NCBI GenBank assembly: GCA_016712885.1
Contig: JADJQF010000014.1
Location: 1-37,622 of the forward strand
Direction: 5' to 3'
Length of the DNA stretch: 37,622 nucleotides
Source: Candidatus Flexicrinis proximus
GTDB taxonomy: Bacteria; Chloroflexota; Anaerolineae; Aggregatilineales; Phototrophicaceae
Positions 8,479-17,610 of the stretch are shown here, piece after piece. Under the pieces are notes generated by a model that was not told where the DNA came from, ran no database searches, and worked only from the letters and a program-made list of their open reading frames with translations. Made by a program: the position numbers and the translations under genes. Position 1 is the stretch's first letter; the number at the start of each line of letters is the position of its first letter.

Positions 8479-10319
8479 TTAGGCGAGCGTGGGCGAGAAT
8501 TTTTGAGGAAATGGGCAGCGTAACCGTGAAGGTCGTACCTGCCCCAACTTCACTTTCAAGGCGGATCTGACCGCCGTGAGCTTCGACGAGGCTTTTCGTG
8601 ATCGGCATCCCCAATCCACTGCCGCCGCCTTGACGCAGTCCCGCCGTGGTCTGCTTGAAAGCTTCGAAAACCAGGCCAAAGTCTTCTGGCGCGATGCCTG
8701 GGCCGGTATCTGCGATTGCGATCAAGACATCATCCTGGTCGCTGTACGCGCTGACGCTGATAGAGCCTTTACTCGTGAATTTGCAGGCGTTAGACATGAT
8801 GTTCAGCAACACCTGCATAATGCGCTGGCGGTCACCGCGGATACGAGGCAAATCGCTGGCAATATCGGCGGTCAGTTGGACGGGCTTATCCTGCAGAAGC
8901 GTCTTCCCGGTGGACATTGCCTGTTTGATGAGCTGTCCTAAGTCGACATCGTCCACCACAAACAGCGTGAGAGAGCCAGATTCGATCTTTGACATGTCCA
9001 GCACATCGTTAATCAAGTTCAGCAAGTGCAGTCCACTGTCAACGACTTCATACAGCGTTTCCTCCTGCTCCTCGTTGACGGGGCCGAGATCGCCCTTTGC
9101 AACGAATTTGCTGGAAATTGATGATGGCGTTCAGCGGCGTCCGAAGCTCCTGCGACATACTGGCAAGGAATGTCGACTTGACCTGATCAGCGGTTTCTGC
9201 CCGTTCGCGTGCTGCCTGTAAGCTCACTTCGCGCTGCTGGATCGCATCTGCCATCTCGTTAAACGTGATGCTCAGCTGCCCGAGCTCGTCATGCGCATAG
9301 ACCGGGATGCGTTTGGTGTACTGCCCACTGGTCATGTCTTGCGCCAGGGCGCGCAATCTGTCGATTGGTTTCAGTGCACTCTGATAGAGCAAGAAGTAAA
9401 TGAGGCCGACGATCGCGACAATCAGCAAGACAAAGCCGCCAATCGTGGTGGTCTGCAGCTGTGACTGGAAATTGTACAATTCGAAAAGGTCGGCCAAGAT
9501 CAGCAACCGTGCCGAAGATAGGCCACTGTCCGCTGAGATTGGAACAAACGCAGCGGAGTAAGGGGTATTGTCGGCGAGGTTAATCTGGCCGACGATGACT
9601 GTTGCATCACTCGGCGGCTGACTGATAGCAGCCTCTTCCAGATCTACATTGGCGAGTGATGCGTTGTTGACTCTAGATTGTGTGTTCTGCGCGATAAACT
9701 CGCCGTTATACAACAGAGCGGCAGAGACCCGGGATTGGCCGGATACCAGCAATTGCAAGAACTCGTCGTCGATTTGCCGGCTGATTTGGATTGCACCGAG
9801 GATATTGCCGGTGGCGCTTACGACGCGGGCAGCACCGGAAATACTGATGGCCGTCTGCCCAGCGATTTCTTCGATTTCAACGGTGACCGAGGTTTGGTCT
9901 GTCAGCCGCTCTAGAAACCGGCGTTGGTCAATATCGTCGTTGCGTTCCGGATTGAGTAAGTGACTCCCGTCGCCGTCGACAATGTCGATATTGTAGAAGC
10001 CCTGCGCGAGACCCGTGCGGTCAATGATTGCATTGAGGCCGTCAACATCCCGGCGACCTACTGCTTGAAAGAAGCTGACGTCCGAAACCAAGAAGTTAAT
10101 GTCATTGCGGATCTGATCTTGAATCGAGGTAAGGGAATTCTGAATAATCTCGATAGCATCGAGGATTCGCTCATCTCCGACTTCTTTTGTGAAGCTCTGC
10201 GTGCTAGAAACCAGCAGTACCGTGCTAAGAATCAAGAAGACCAGCAGAACCACTAAGAGAGAGAGCGTCAGTTTTGTTCCAAGGCTGATTCGCGTCAGCC
10301 AATTGTTGACTTTGGACAT
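8479..10319 (-). CDS. Membrane sensor histidine kinase with Gln in place of the H-box histidine, frameshifted
   Basis: About 613 aa. A membrane segment at residues 18-40, an extracytoplasmic sensor domain to about 290, a second membrane segment near 293-314 and a HAMP domain (ALKPIDRLRALAQDM to FNEMADAIQ) are clear. The dimerisation helix reads LASMSQELRTPLNAI, with CAG at 9150-9152 coding Gln where kinases have His. An extra G near 9113 shifts the frame; afterwards come NLINDVLDMSKIESG, the N box NACKFTSKGS, DTGPGIAPED, FEAFKQ and GGGSGLGMPITKS, so the ATP site is complete. The natural end is probably TAA at 8479, reached by one shift in the A-run near 8500; unshifted, the frame overlaps the next gene to 8342. 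A ligand-bound form of the adjacent binding protein is a plausible input. Confidence 0.9.
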
Positions 10320-10356
10320 CTCGTTTCCTCTGCAGCTTCGGTATGTTAAAGGAAAG

Positions 10357-10393
10357 GGGTTCGTCGGTCAGCGAATCAGCCGCCGGCGAACCC
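10357..10393 (-). other. Hairpin between binding-protein and kinase genes
   Basis: GGGTTCGTCGG (10357-10367) pairs with CCGGCGAACCC (10383-10393) with one mismatch in eleven. It starts 16 bases after the binding-protein stop and has no T-tract. It may protect the upstream mRNA or partly stop transcription. Confidence 0.5.
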
Positions 10394-10409
10394 TGGGATT
10401 TTGGTCGTA

Positions 10410-11372
10410 TTACTGGGTGCGCCGTTCGTATTCTTCGGCCGCCGTCGCAGGCAGGAACAGGTCGCCGAGCACAGGGATATGTGCTGGCACCTCGATACCC
10501 GCGAAGTGATCTTCAATCGCCTGGAACGCGGGGCCGGCCATATATGGACTGAGTTCTACGGTCGCGTTTGTGTCGCCGTTGATCATCGCTTGAAAGACAT
10601 CGGGAATGGCGTCTACCGACACGATAAGGATGTCGTCGCCCGGGTCGACGCCGTGTTCCTTCATTGCTTCGGCGGCGCCGATCGCCATGTCGTCGTTGTG
10701 TGACCAAATTGCACAGATCAAATCCGTGTTTTCAGTAACGAGAATGGTTTCCATAACCTCGCGGCCGCCGTCGCGAGTGAAATCGCCCGATTGTGACAGA
10801 ATGATCTTCATGCCAGGGAACAGCGCAATCACCTGATTGAAGCCGATCTGGCGGTCTCTTGCGGCGCTCGACCCAGCGCTGCCTTCCAGCTCGATCACGT
10901 TACAGTTACCACTGGTCTCCTGTACCAGCCAGGCCGCAGCCAAACGCCCTTCGTGCACGAAATCCGATGCGACACGGGTCATATATAGGGAAGGGTCAGC
11001 TGTGATGTTGCGGTCGATGATCACAAGAGGGATGCCGGCATCTTTCACCTCTTGCAGCACGTCGCTCCAACCGGTCTCGACCACTGGCGCGAGAATGATG
11101 GCGTCAACGCCGGCTTCAATGAACGACCGTAGGGCCGCAATCTGGATGCTCTGGTTGTTTTCCCCATCGGAAAAGATCAGATTAATGCCACGGGCTTCGG
11201 CTTCAGCCAGTGTCGCCTCGGTAAAGGCGACACGCCAGCCGCTTTCCGAGCCGACTTGTGCGAAACCGACCGTCAATGGCTCCGGAGTATCTTGTGCGGC
11301 CGAGACAAAACTGGCGAACAATAGTGCAGCTAATAACACTAAAACAAGGTGTTGGTGCTTAAGCGAAGGCAT
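10410..11372 (-). CDS. Galactofuranose-type (YtfQ-like) periplasmic sugar-binding protein
   Basis: The 320-aa protein begins with a signal peptide (LVLVLLAALLFASFVSAAQ). It then matches YtfQ-type proteins closely: LTVGFAQVGSESGWR, FIEAGVDAIILAPVVETGW, PLVIIDRNI, ILSQSGDFTRDGGREVME, WSHNDDMAIGA, IVSVDAIPDVFQAMINGD and VELSPYMAGPAF. That family binds galactofuranose or related sugars outside the membrane. ATG 11372 has GGAG seven bases upstream, so I prefer it to 11414. No permease or ATPase gene is near; instead the kinase and three receivers follow. I infer a sensory role of the ChvE-VirA kind, but a transporter encoded elsewhere could also use it. Confidence 0.9.
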   Translation of the reverse strand: MPSLKHQHLVLVLLAALLFASFVSAAQDTPEPLTVGFAQVGSESGWRVAFTEATLAEAEARGINLIFSDGENNQSIQIAALRSFIEAGVDAIILAPVVETGWSDVLQEVKDAGIPLVIIDRNITADPSLYMTRVASDFVHEGRLAAAWLVQETSGNCNVIELEGSAGSSAARDRQIGFNQVIALFPGMKIILSQSGDFTRDGGREVMETILVTENTDLICAIWSHNDDMAIGAAEAMKEHGVDPGDDILIVSVDAIPDVFQAMINGDTNATVELSPYMAGPAFQAIEDHFAGIEVPAHIPVLGDLFLPATAAEEYERRTQ

Positions 11373-11412
11373 GTGAGTCTCCATTCTTTGATGATCGCTC
11401 AATGTTCTCTTC

Positions 11413-11441
11413 ATTATAAGGAGACAGTCTTGCGGAACGTA
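11413..11441 (-). promoter_or_regulatory. Probable promoter of the signalling operon
   Basis: On the minus strand a perfect -10 TATAAT (11413-11418) lies about 40 bases before the binding-protein ATG. The -35 position at 17-base spacing reads TACGTT (11436-11441), a poor match, so an activator may be needed. Confidence 0.4.
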
Positions 11442-11551
11442 TTAAGCTTTGCGCTGATGTCGTTTGTGCGGCGGTTTGACCCCTACATGTGTCCCGCGTC
11501 AGCGCTAGCCGGACCAGATGAGGTGCCAAACTAGTAACCGTTGGCGCTAGT

Positions 11552-11685
11552 TCATGAAGCAAACTGGGCGAAATGGAACAGGCGACCCTGCGGGTCAGCG
11601 CCAGGCTCAAGGCGGCTGTTAAGGTTGGCGGGGATGCCGTCGGCAGTGTTGAAACCAGTGTCTGCCAAAACAGTGCTTTGGTCTT
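11552..11685 (-). pseudogene. Transposase 3' relic (IS982-like)
   Basis: A minus-strand frame ending at TGA 11552-11554 reads TVLADTGFNTADGIPANLNS followed by RLEPGADPQGRLFHFAQFAS. VLADTGF-x-x-x-x-G-x-PANL and the terminal pattern resemble two separate parts of DDE transposases joined directly, which would mean an internal deletion. The fragment ends where the IS3 relic's end begins. The identification is tentative. Confidence 0.35.
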
Positions 11686-11689
11686 TGTA

Positions 11690-11955
11690 GTGCATCCCTA
11701 AAGCTGGACACGAAAACCACCAAAGTTAACTGAGCAGTGCAGGTTGTGCCCGCTGCAGATGCCACTGCGCCCCGAACTCGGTCGGGGTGAGATAGTCGAG
11801 TGACGAGAGAATACGCTTGCGCGTGTACAGGTCGTCGAGAAACTGCCCGATGCGAGTGTAGGCGTCGTGGAAATCGAGGTGGTCGGTGAGATCGACTTCT
11901 TCCTCCTTCATCGTATGTATCAGCCGTTCAGCGGAGCCATTTTTCTCCGGTTTTC
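11690..11955 (-). mobile_element. IS3-family insertion sequence, 3' fragment
   Basis: The minus strand reads KPEKNGSAERLIHT followed by MKEEEVDLTDHLDFHDAYTR, then GQFLDDLYTRKRILSSLDYL and TPTEFGAQW, stopping at TAA 11726-11728. This is the C-terminal end of an IS3-type integrase-core transposase (N-G-x-A-E-R-x-I, E-E-E-V, H/L-SSL-x-YLTP-x-EF). Just beyond it TGCATCCCTAAAGCTGGACA looks like the outer end of such an element. The 5' part is missing; the fragment is joined to the sequence next to the heparinase stop at 11977. Confidence 0.75.
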
Positions 11956-11976
11956 GTCGGCGCGCATTTCCAACCT

Positions 11977-13830
11977 TTACAACAATACGTCGAAGGAAAA
12001 AGCGACAGTTTGCTCCCGCGCCTGCGACTTGGCATGCAGTTGGAGGACATAAACGACCACGTGCTCTCCGTGATGCAGTTGTATATCAAGCACCTTTACC
12101 TGGGCAACGAACACCGCCGGATCAAACTGCATGGTTATCTTGCCGCGAGATTCCTGCCACATGACGCTGTGTTTCCCGATCACAGGATGAACAAAGCTGA
12201 TGAAGCACTCAACGATTTGACCACCGGATGATCCGAAGCGGAACAAATCGGTGAGGCGCAGGGCAGCAGTGTGATGCAGTGGATCAACCGACCAACTAAA
12301 TGAGCGCACAAACGTATTCAGCGTCGAATCATCATATGCACGCGTCAGGTCAAGGGTAAACGCGACCCCGTCTGAGCGTTTCTCGTAATGGAGTGGTACG
12401 GCACAGTGATCGGCCCCCTCGCGCTGTGTCATCCCGTTAATCATCGGAACAGAGTGTCCTTGCGACCCGGTATGCAGGAATTCGTACCGCTGCTCCCCAA
12501 AATATTGGCGGGTATACGATCCTGCACCGAGGTCCGCGAGCAGACTCTCACCGCCCACATGCAGGATGAAGTGTCCCAAATCATTGTGATTGTGCGGTTC
12601 GTCGTTATTCCCGCCCTTCGCCGCAAATGCCACCGTACTTCCGTTCCAGATGTGGCGATCCACGACCCAAGAAAGGTCCTGCAAATAGAAAGAGCCTTCG
12701 GACACCGGCTGGTTGAGCACATTTGCGTCCGTCCACAGCAGATCGCGCGTCAGATGCCCCCACCTGAAGATGGGATCTGCGTGAAAGTGCGGTTGTTTCA
12801 AATCCGGGATCGGAAGCGATGACCGCGCTGTCAGCCGGGAGCCAAGTCCCGGATGGATCACCACCTGTTCCGGCGCATCAGAGAAGTTGATGTAGCGGCC
12901 GTTTGCCAAACTGACGACCTGTGGAAACGCCGCAATCTGCCTGACGCGCTCACTCTGAAGAAGATCGATTTGTCCGGCAGTGAAGGTAGTCAGCATCTCC
13001 GCGAAATAGGTGAAGAAACCGAAACCGTACTCCCAATAGCTGATCCCCTCCGAACAGCCTCCATCGGCACCAAAGCCATCAAGAAAACACTCCATCGTGC
13101 GTATGACGCGGTCGATCATGCTTGCCAGGCGTTCTCGATCTGTCACCAGAATCAGCGCCGCCATGCCCGCGCAGCCACCGCAGACTGACGCCCAATTCAT
13201 CGAGGCAGATTCCCACCAAAAGCGGTACGAATCATGAAATGCAGGCTGAAAGATGCGCTGCTCAACTTCGGTGCGAACACGAAAGTGCAGCCAATCGGCT
13301 AAGCGTTCGCCGAGCAAACTGACGATTTCGGCAAGCATGTGCGCCGTGTGCGCGGCGAAGAGATCGACCACTTGCGGTGGCGGCACAGGATTCGTGAGCA
13401 CCTGTTCAATCCCGACAGGCAGATGTGCAGGCAGTGACCACGTATACTCGTTACATATTTCCCAGATGAGATCGCTGAGGGATGTCAAGTATTCGTCAGT
13501 GTCTTCGATAACGGTCGTGAGCACCAATCCCGCTAGACGCCGCCGTCGATCAAAGTATACGCGTTCAAACGCCGCACGATCTCCGGTCGTTTCAAACAGG
13601 CGGAATAAGCTGAAAGACAGTAGTTCCAGCGGCGTTTCCTGCGCGCGAATGGCTTCAAATCCCATGTCACTCAGAAAGGATTGTAGATGGGATGTTGCGT
13701 GTATCTGCTGACGCACTTCAGAATCGCGCAGTGCATCAAGCGGAAAACCCTCCGGCACCGGCGGCGCTGCCAGTATCGCATCGCGGATCAAGTGAAAATC
13801 AGGAAATCCAGCAGCAAGTTTCGCACTCAC
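11977..13830 (-). CDS. Heparinase II/III-family polysaccharide lyase
   Basis: The 617-aa protein has the expected layout: an N-terminal helical toroid with GFGADGGCSEGISYWEYGFG, then the beta-sandwich part with KGGNNDEPHNHNDLGHFIL and LADLGAGSYTR. The NHND histidine is typical of the family's active or metal site. Such enzymes eliminate uronic-acid glycosidic bonds and leave unsaturated uronates, the substrate of the GH88 enzyme at the start of this operon. No signal peptide is visible, so it probably cuts imported oligosaccharides in the cytoplasm. It starts with GTG at 13830, overlapping the DUF2264 stop as GTGA, so translation is likely coupled. Whether heparin, alginate or another uronan is the target cannot be read from the sequence. 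Confidence 0.88.
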   Translation of the reverse strand: MSAKLAAGFPDFHLIRDAILAAPPVPEGFPLDALRDSEVRQQIHATSHLQSFLSDMGFEAIRAQETPLELLSFSLFRLFETTGDRAAFERVYFDRRRRLAGLVLTTVIEDTDEYLTSLSDLIWEICNEYTWSLPAHLPVGIEQVLTNPVPPPQVVDLFAAHTAHMLAEIVSLLGERLADWLHFRVRTEVEQRIFQPAFHDSYRFWWESASMNWASVCGGCAGMAALILVTDRERLASMIDRVIRTMECFLDGFGADGGCSEGISYWEYGFGFFTYFAEMLTTFTAGQIDLLQSERVRQIAAFPQVVSLANGRYINFSDAPEQVVIHPGLGSRLTARSSLPIPDLKQPHFHADPIFRWGHLTRDLLWTDANVLNQPVSEGSFYLQDLSWVVDRHIWNGSTVAFAAKGGNNDEPHNHNDLGHFILHVGGESLLADLGAGSYTRQYFGEQRYEFLHTGSQGHSVPMINGMTQREGADHCAVPLHYEKRSDGVAFTLDLTRAYDDSTLNTFVRSFSWSVDPLHHTAALRLTDLFRFGSSGGQIVECFISFVHPVIGKHSVMWQESRGKITMQFDPAVFVAQVKVLDIQLHHGEHVVVYVLQLHAKSQAREQTVAFSFDVLL

Positions 13831-15635
13831 GGAAAGCCTCTGCTCTTAAGGAACTCCGGCACAGCTGGCACGTGTTCCCAATCGTCTGTCCACTGCTTTA
13901 AATCTGCGTCGGCCAGAACTGCGCACGCCAACCAGTGGTTGCCGGGGCCATGCTGCGCCGTGAGCATTGGCAGAACCGTGCGCGGAAACATCAGACTAGT
14001 ATTGGGATCGACACGCACGACCTGGCCCATACGTCGGTCCAGAAGATCGCGTACACCGCTGCCTCCTGCTGGATAGCGCGCCGAGGCAATAGCCTCGGCG
14101 GCCTCGTGAACTCCAGCGTTCGCCAGTGGATCATCGCCGCTGCGATCCAGCGCGAAGCCGCCTTCCGCGCTCCACAGGGGGCGATCGGTGCGGAGACAAT
14201 GTACGCGAATATGCCATGGGGGCGCAGGTATCAACCAGGTCTCAACTTCAACGCCGGGGAGCGGTTGCCAGCGTGAGTGCAGCGCGCCCTCCTCATAGAC
14301 TGCCGCGATGCACTTCTCCCTAACGCGGTAAACCTCGCCATCGTCGCTGAGGGCCAGCATGCTGTCCGCCGCCGCCTGTGTGAGTCCGCGCCGCCCGATG
14401 GGAACGCTGAACGCGAACGCAGTCGAATAGGCGAATTTGGCGTACTTCTCGCCCGCATGGCGTATCCAAGGTTCATGTTGACCACTCGTGAGCGCGACGA
14501 TATGCTGGCGGCTGGAATCGCGATAGAAGATCATGTGCGGGTGCGGCTGATACTGAATAGACGGCAGTTCCGGCAGTGGCAGTTCTTCCGCCTGCCAGAA
14601 CGGGTGTAACTTGGGCAGCGCCAGCGGCAGGAAGAATTTCAGCGCCCAGTATGGCGATCCGGGTGAGTTGTATTGCTCCGCCATGTTCAGGTTTGAATAG
14701 GCGTAGCCAATCGACAGCGTGCCATCGGACGCGAAAATTGGCTGCTGGCTCCACCAGCGGAGATGGCGCAGTGCAAGTCCTTTGATCGCCCCCCAAGGAA
14801 GTGCCTCAAGATCAGCAAACGCCAGCGCGCCCCAGAATGCACCCTGAGCGAAACGGTAACTGAGACTGCGGCCAAATGGCAGCGCCGCGCCGTTCGTCGC
14901 GAACCAGTTGACAAAATCCTGCGCGAACGCCACAGCGCGTTCCCGGTACATAGCTGCCCTGCGAGGGTCGCGTTCTCCGGCCATCCTCGCGTACACCAGA
15001 CCGTAAAAATGCATCGCGAACGGGATGTAATAGTCGCGCTGCTCGGTCATGCCATCTGCGTACCATCCATCGCCCAGATAGAAATCGTCCAGACGATCCA
15101 GTGCGGCGTTCATACCAGCTTCGTCATGTTCCACGCCGACATGCGCCAACCCCAAATTGACAATCACCCGGAACCACAACCAATTGCTGTCGACAATTCC
15201 AACCTTGTTGATCACGGCAAGCCAACGTGCCAGACGATGCTTCGCTGCGCTTTCAAGCGGTTTCCAGACCTCCTGCGGCACCAACAGAAGCGCCAGTCCT
15301 ATCGCTGCCATTTCGACCAGACGCTGATCACGGTCTCGCGGCACACCCCAAAACTCCGGGTGCGCCGGATCGGTGCCATTGGCAAGTCCGCGACGGTACA
15401 GTTCCCAATCCGTAAAACTTCCGCCGCCCGCGGCCAACGGTACGAGTCCCCACAGTGGACGCGCAAAGCCTTCGAGTTCGGCCGCATGAGTATCATAGAG
15501 CGCGGCGGTAAAGCCAAGCGACACACGGGCTCCGCCGGAACTAAAGTGCGATTTTAGAGGCGCAAACAGATCAAGTACCGCGCGCTGCACATCGGCGCGG
15601 GTTCGCAGCGGATTATCGGCAAACGGGTTGAGCAT
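13827..15635 (-). CDS. DUF2264 family protein, probable glycan-active enzyme
   Basis: The 602-aa protein starts MLNPFADNPLRTRADVQRAV; the ORF is open to 15869 but ATG 15635 follows the upstream permease by 20 bases. Family-typical segments are FWGVPRDRDQRLVEMAAIG, NWLWFRVIVNLGL, FYLGDGWYADGMTEQRDYYI with PFAMHFYGLVYA, and PFGRSLSYRFAQGAFWGALA. Proteins of this family form a helical toroid followed by a beta domain and occur in uronan and other glycan operons; the reaction is not settled as far as I know. There is no signal peptide. Between a sugar importer and a lyase, a role in cytoplasmic trimming of uronate oligosaccharides is inferred. Confidence 0.85.
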   Translation of the reverse strand: MLNPFADNPLRTRADVQRAVLDLFAPLKSHFSSGGARVSLGFTAALYDTHAAELEGFARPLWGLVPLAAGGGSFTDWELYRRGLANGTDPAHPEFWGVPRDRDQRLVEMAAIGLALLLVPQEVWKPLESAAKHRLARWLAVINKVGIVDSNWLWFRVIVNLGLAHVGVEHDEAGMNAALDRLDDFYLGDGWYADGMTEQRDYYIPFAMHFYGLVYARMAGERDPRRAAMYRERAVAFAQDFVNWFATNGAALPFGRSLSYRFAQGAFWGALAFADLEALPWGAIKGLALRHLRWWSQQPIFASDGTLSIGYAYSNLNMAEQYNSPGSPYWALKFFLPLALPKLHPFWQAEELPLPELPSIQYQPHPHMIFYRDSSRQHIVALTSGQHEPWIRHAGEKYAKFAYSTAFAFSVPIGRRGLTQAAADSMLALSDDGEVYRVREKCIAAVYEEGALHSRWQPLPGVEVETWLIPAPPWHIRVHCLRTDRPLWSAEGGFALDRSGDDPLANAGVHEAAEAIASARYPAGGSGVRDLLDRRMGQVVRVDPNTSLMFPRTVLPMLTAQHGPGNHWLACAVLADADLKQWTDDWEHVPAVPEFLKSRGFP

Positions 15636-15655
15636 AATGTTCTCTCTTAGCGGAA

Positions 15656-16533
15656 TCAGCCCTTCACTCCGGTGCTTGCAATTCCTTCGACGAAGAACCG
15701 CTGTAAGGCAACGAATAGAATGACCACCGGGATCAGTGAGACGAGCGCGGCCGCCATGATCAAGGCATAGTCTGCCCCGTACTGCTGGATGAACATCCGG
15801 AGGCCTAATTGGATCGTCTTTAGGCTCTGCGAATTCAGGTAAATCAGCGGTCCCATGAAGTCGTTCCACACCGCGACCGCGGTAAAGATTGTCAGCGTCG
15901 CCAGCGCCGGTTTTGAAAGGGGCAGCATTATTCGGAAGAAGATCCCATACTCGCTCATCCCGTCGATTCGCGCCGCATCGAGGATTTCATCTGGAATGCT
16001 GATGAAGAACTGCCGCAGCAGAAACACGCCAAAGGCGGAAAACGCCTGCAGCAGAATGAGGGACAGATGCGTATCCACCAGATCAAGCCGCCGCATCATA
16101 ATGAACTGCGGCACCATGTAGACCTGCCACGGGATCGCAATGCTGCCAATATAAGCTAGGAACAGCCAGTCACGCCCCGGAAACTTCAGTTTAGCAAACG
16201 CATAAGCCGCGAAACTGCTGGTGAACAGCTGAAGCAGCGTAATAATCACGGTCAACTTCAGCGAATTTCCAAAGAAGGTCAGGAAAGGAATACGCGTCCA
16301 GATGGTTGCGAAATTGCTCCACACAGGTTTTGACGGAATCCACTGAATTGGAACACGAAAGACATCTTGATCCAGTTTGAGTGAAGCCGAAACCATCCAC
16401 AAGAAAGGGAGCAGCATAAAGACTGCAAGGATGATCAATACGGCATAGGTCATCATCCCGCCGATTCCGATCCTAGGACGCGAGGCCGTGGCTCTGAGAT
16501 GCGCATCATCGACTGGGCCGATAAGCGTTCCAT
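15656..16533 (-). CDS. CUT1 sugar ABC transporter, second permease (MalG-like), probable frameshift near its start
   Basis: From ATG 16456 the frame is open for 266 aa with about six membrane segments and the permease loop DAARIDGMSEYGIFFRIMLP, which contacts the ATPase. That start leaves out the usual N-terminal tail and has no ribosome site. ATG 16533 has AAGGGA upstream, follows the first permease by 20 bases and reads MERLSAQSMMRISEPRPRVL before meeting a stop; a one-base shift near 16460-16480 would join the two. I therefore place the start at 16533. It imports oligosaccharides together with the products at 16554 and 17611. No ATPase gene is in the window. Confidence 0.85.
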
Positions 16534-16553
16534 GGTGTGTCCCTTAATTCTTG

Positions 16554-17477
16554 TTACTGGTAATTGACCCAGCGTTTTTCCATATAGAACTGAACGACAG
16601 TGATCGCCAGCACCATGAAGAGCAGCACCATGGCGATGGAGCTGGAATAGCCGAAGCGAAACTCCTTAAACGCTGTGTTGTAGATGTGAACAACCAGCAC
16701 ATTGGTCGCGCGGCCGGGTCCGCCACCGGTCATAACCATGATCAGGTCAAAGACCTTGAAGGACGCAATGGTCAGCATTACGCTGATGAAGAACGTCGCC
16801 GGTGTGAGCATCGGCAGTGTGACATAGCGGAATTTCTGCCATGCGTTCGCCCCATCAACCGCTGCAGCTTCGTAGAGAATAGTAGGGATGCTCTGAAGTG
16901 CGGCGAGGTAGATGATCATGTAGTAGCCCACGCCTTTCCAGACGCTGGCAAGGATTACGGTTATCATTGCCCAATCGACAGATGCAGACCAACGCGGCGG
17001 GTTTTGCACACCGAGCGCGCTCAACAGGGAATTCACGGGGCCTGCGGACGGGAAAAACAACATGTTCCAGACGACCGCAACCGCCACCAGTGAAGCGACA
17101 TATGGAAAGAAAAAGGTAGTGCGGAAGAAATTGCGGCCGCGTAACGGCTGGTTGAGGAGCATCGCTAAACCGAGCGCTGCCACCATCGTAAGCGGCACAT
17201 TGCCCGCAACAAAAATGAGCGTGTTAGTCAAAGAAATGCGAAAAGTCTCATCACGTAATAACCGGCTGAAATTGTCAAAACCTGCCCAACTAATCTGGTT
17301 GGCACCATCCCAGTTCATGAACGCGAGGACGAGCGAAAACCCCATCGGGATGAGCGTAAATATGGCGAAACCGATGAGGTTAGGCAGAATAAAGGAATAG
17401 GCGATGGCGTATTTCTTGAGCTGACTTCTCCGTTTACCTGGACTGGCGGTCGTTTGATTCAGACTCAGGCTACTCAT
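16554..17477 (-). CDS. CUT1 sugar ABC transporter, first permease (MalF-like)
   Basis: The 307-aa protein has six predicted membrane segments, starting with YAIAYSFILPNLIGFAIFTL. The ATPase-docking loop YEAAAVDGANAWQKFRYVTL is well conserved. ATG 17477 (MSSLSLNQ) is preferred to a TTG six bases earlier; GAGAGAG lies upstream. It works with the binding protein before it and the second permease after it. The substrate is probably an unsaturated or intact uronate-containing oligosaccharide, judging from the enzymes in the operon. Confidence 0.92.
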   Translation of the reverse strand: MSSLSLNQTTASPGKRRSQLKKYAIAYSFILPNLIGFAIFTLIPMGFSLVLAFMNWDGANQISWAGFDNFSRLLRDETFRISLTNTLIFVAGNVPLTMVAALGLAMLLNQPLRGRNFFRTTFFFPYVASLVAVAVVWNMLFFPSAGPVNSLLSALGVQNPPRWSASVDWAMITVILASVWKGVGYYMIIYLAALQSIPTILYEAAAVDGANAWQKFRYVTLPMLTPATFFISVMLTIASFKVFDLIMVMTGGGPGRATNVLVVHIYNTAFKEFRFGYSSSIAMVLLFMVLAITVVQFYMEKRWVNYQ

Positions 17478-17552
17478 CTGCAAATACTCTCTCTATGGTT
17501 TCAGACTGTGCTTGCCTGACTATAGCTTGTTTGTGGCTGTCACTAACAGCGG

Positions 17553-17578
17553 GGAAGCCCTCAGAGACCAGGGCTTCC
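17553..17578 (-). other. Hairpin between binding-protein and permease genes
   Basis: GGAAGCCCT (17553-17561) and AGGGCTTCC (17570-17578) form a perfect nine-base stem with an eight-base loop, 33 bases after the binding-protein stop. There is no T-tract, so mRNA protection or partial read-through is more likely than full termination. Confidence 0.6.
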
Positions 17579-17610
17579 ACTCGCTGGCAAAGATCAGATG
17601 AGATACGCTG

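Noticed and set aside
14763..15557. Plus-strand open frame of 264 codons opposite DUF2264
   Set aside because: It is a shadow frame; the minus-strand DUF2264 protein has clear family motifs across the same bases.
15636..15869. N-terminal extension of the DUF2264 protein up to 15869
   Set aside because: It would overlap the permease gene by about 210 bases and the extra residues are basic and unstructured; ATG 15635 sits in the normal intergenic gap.
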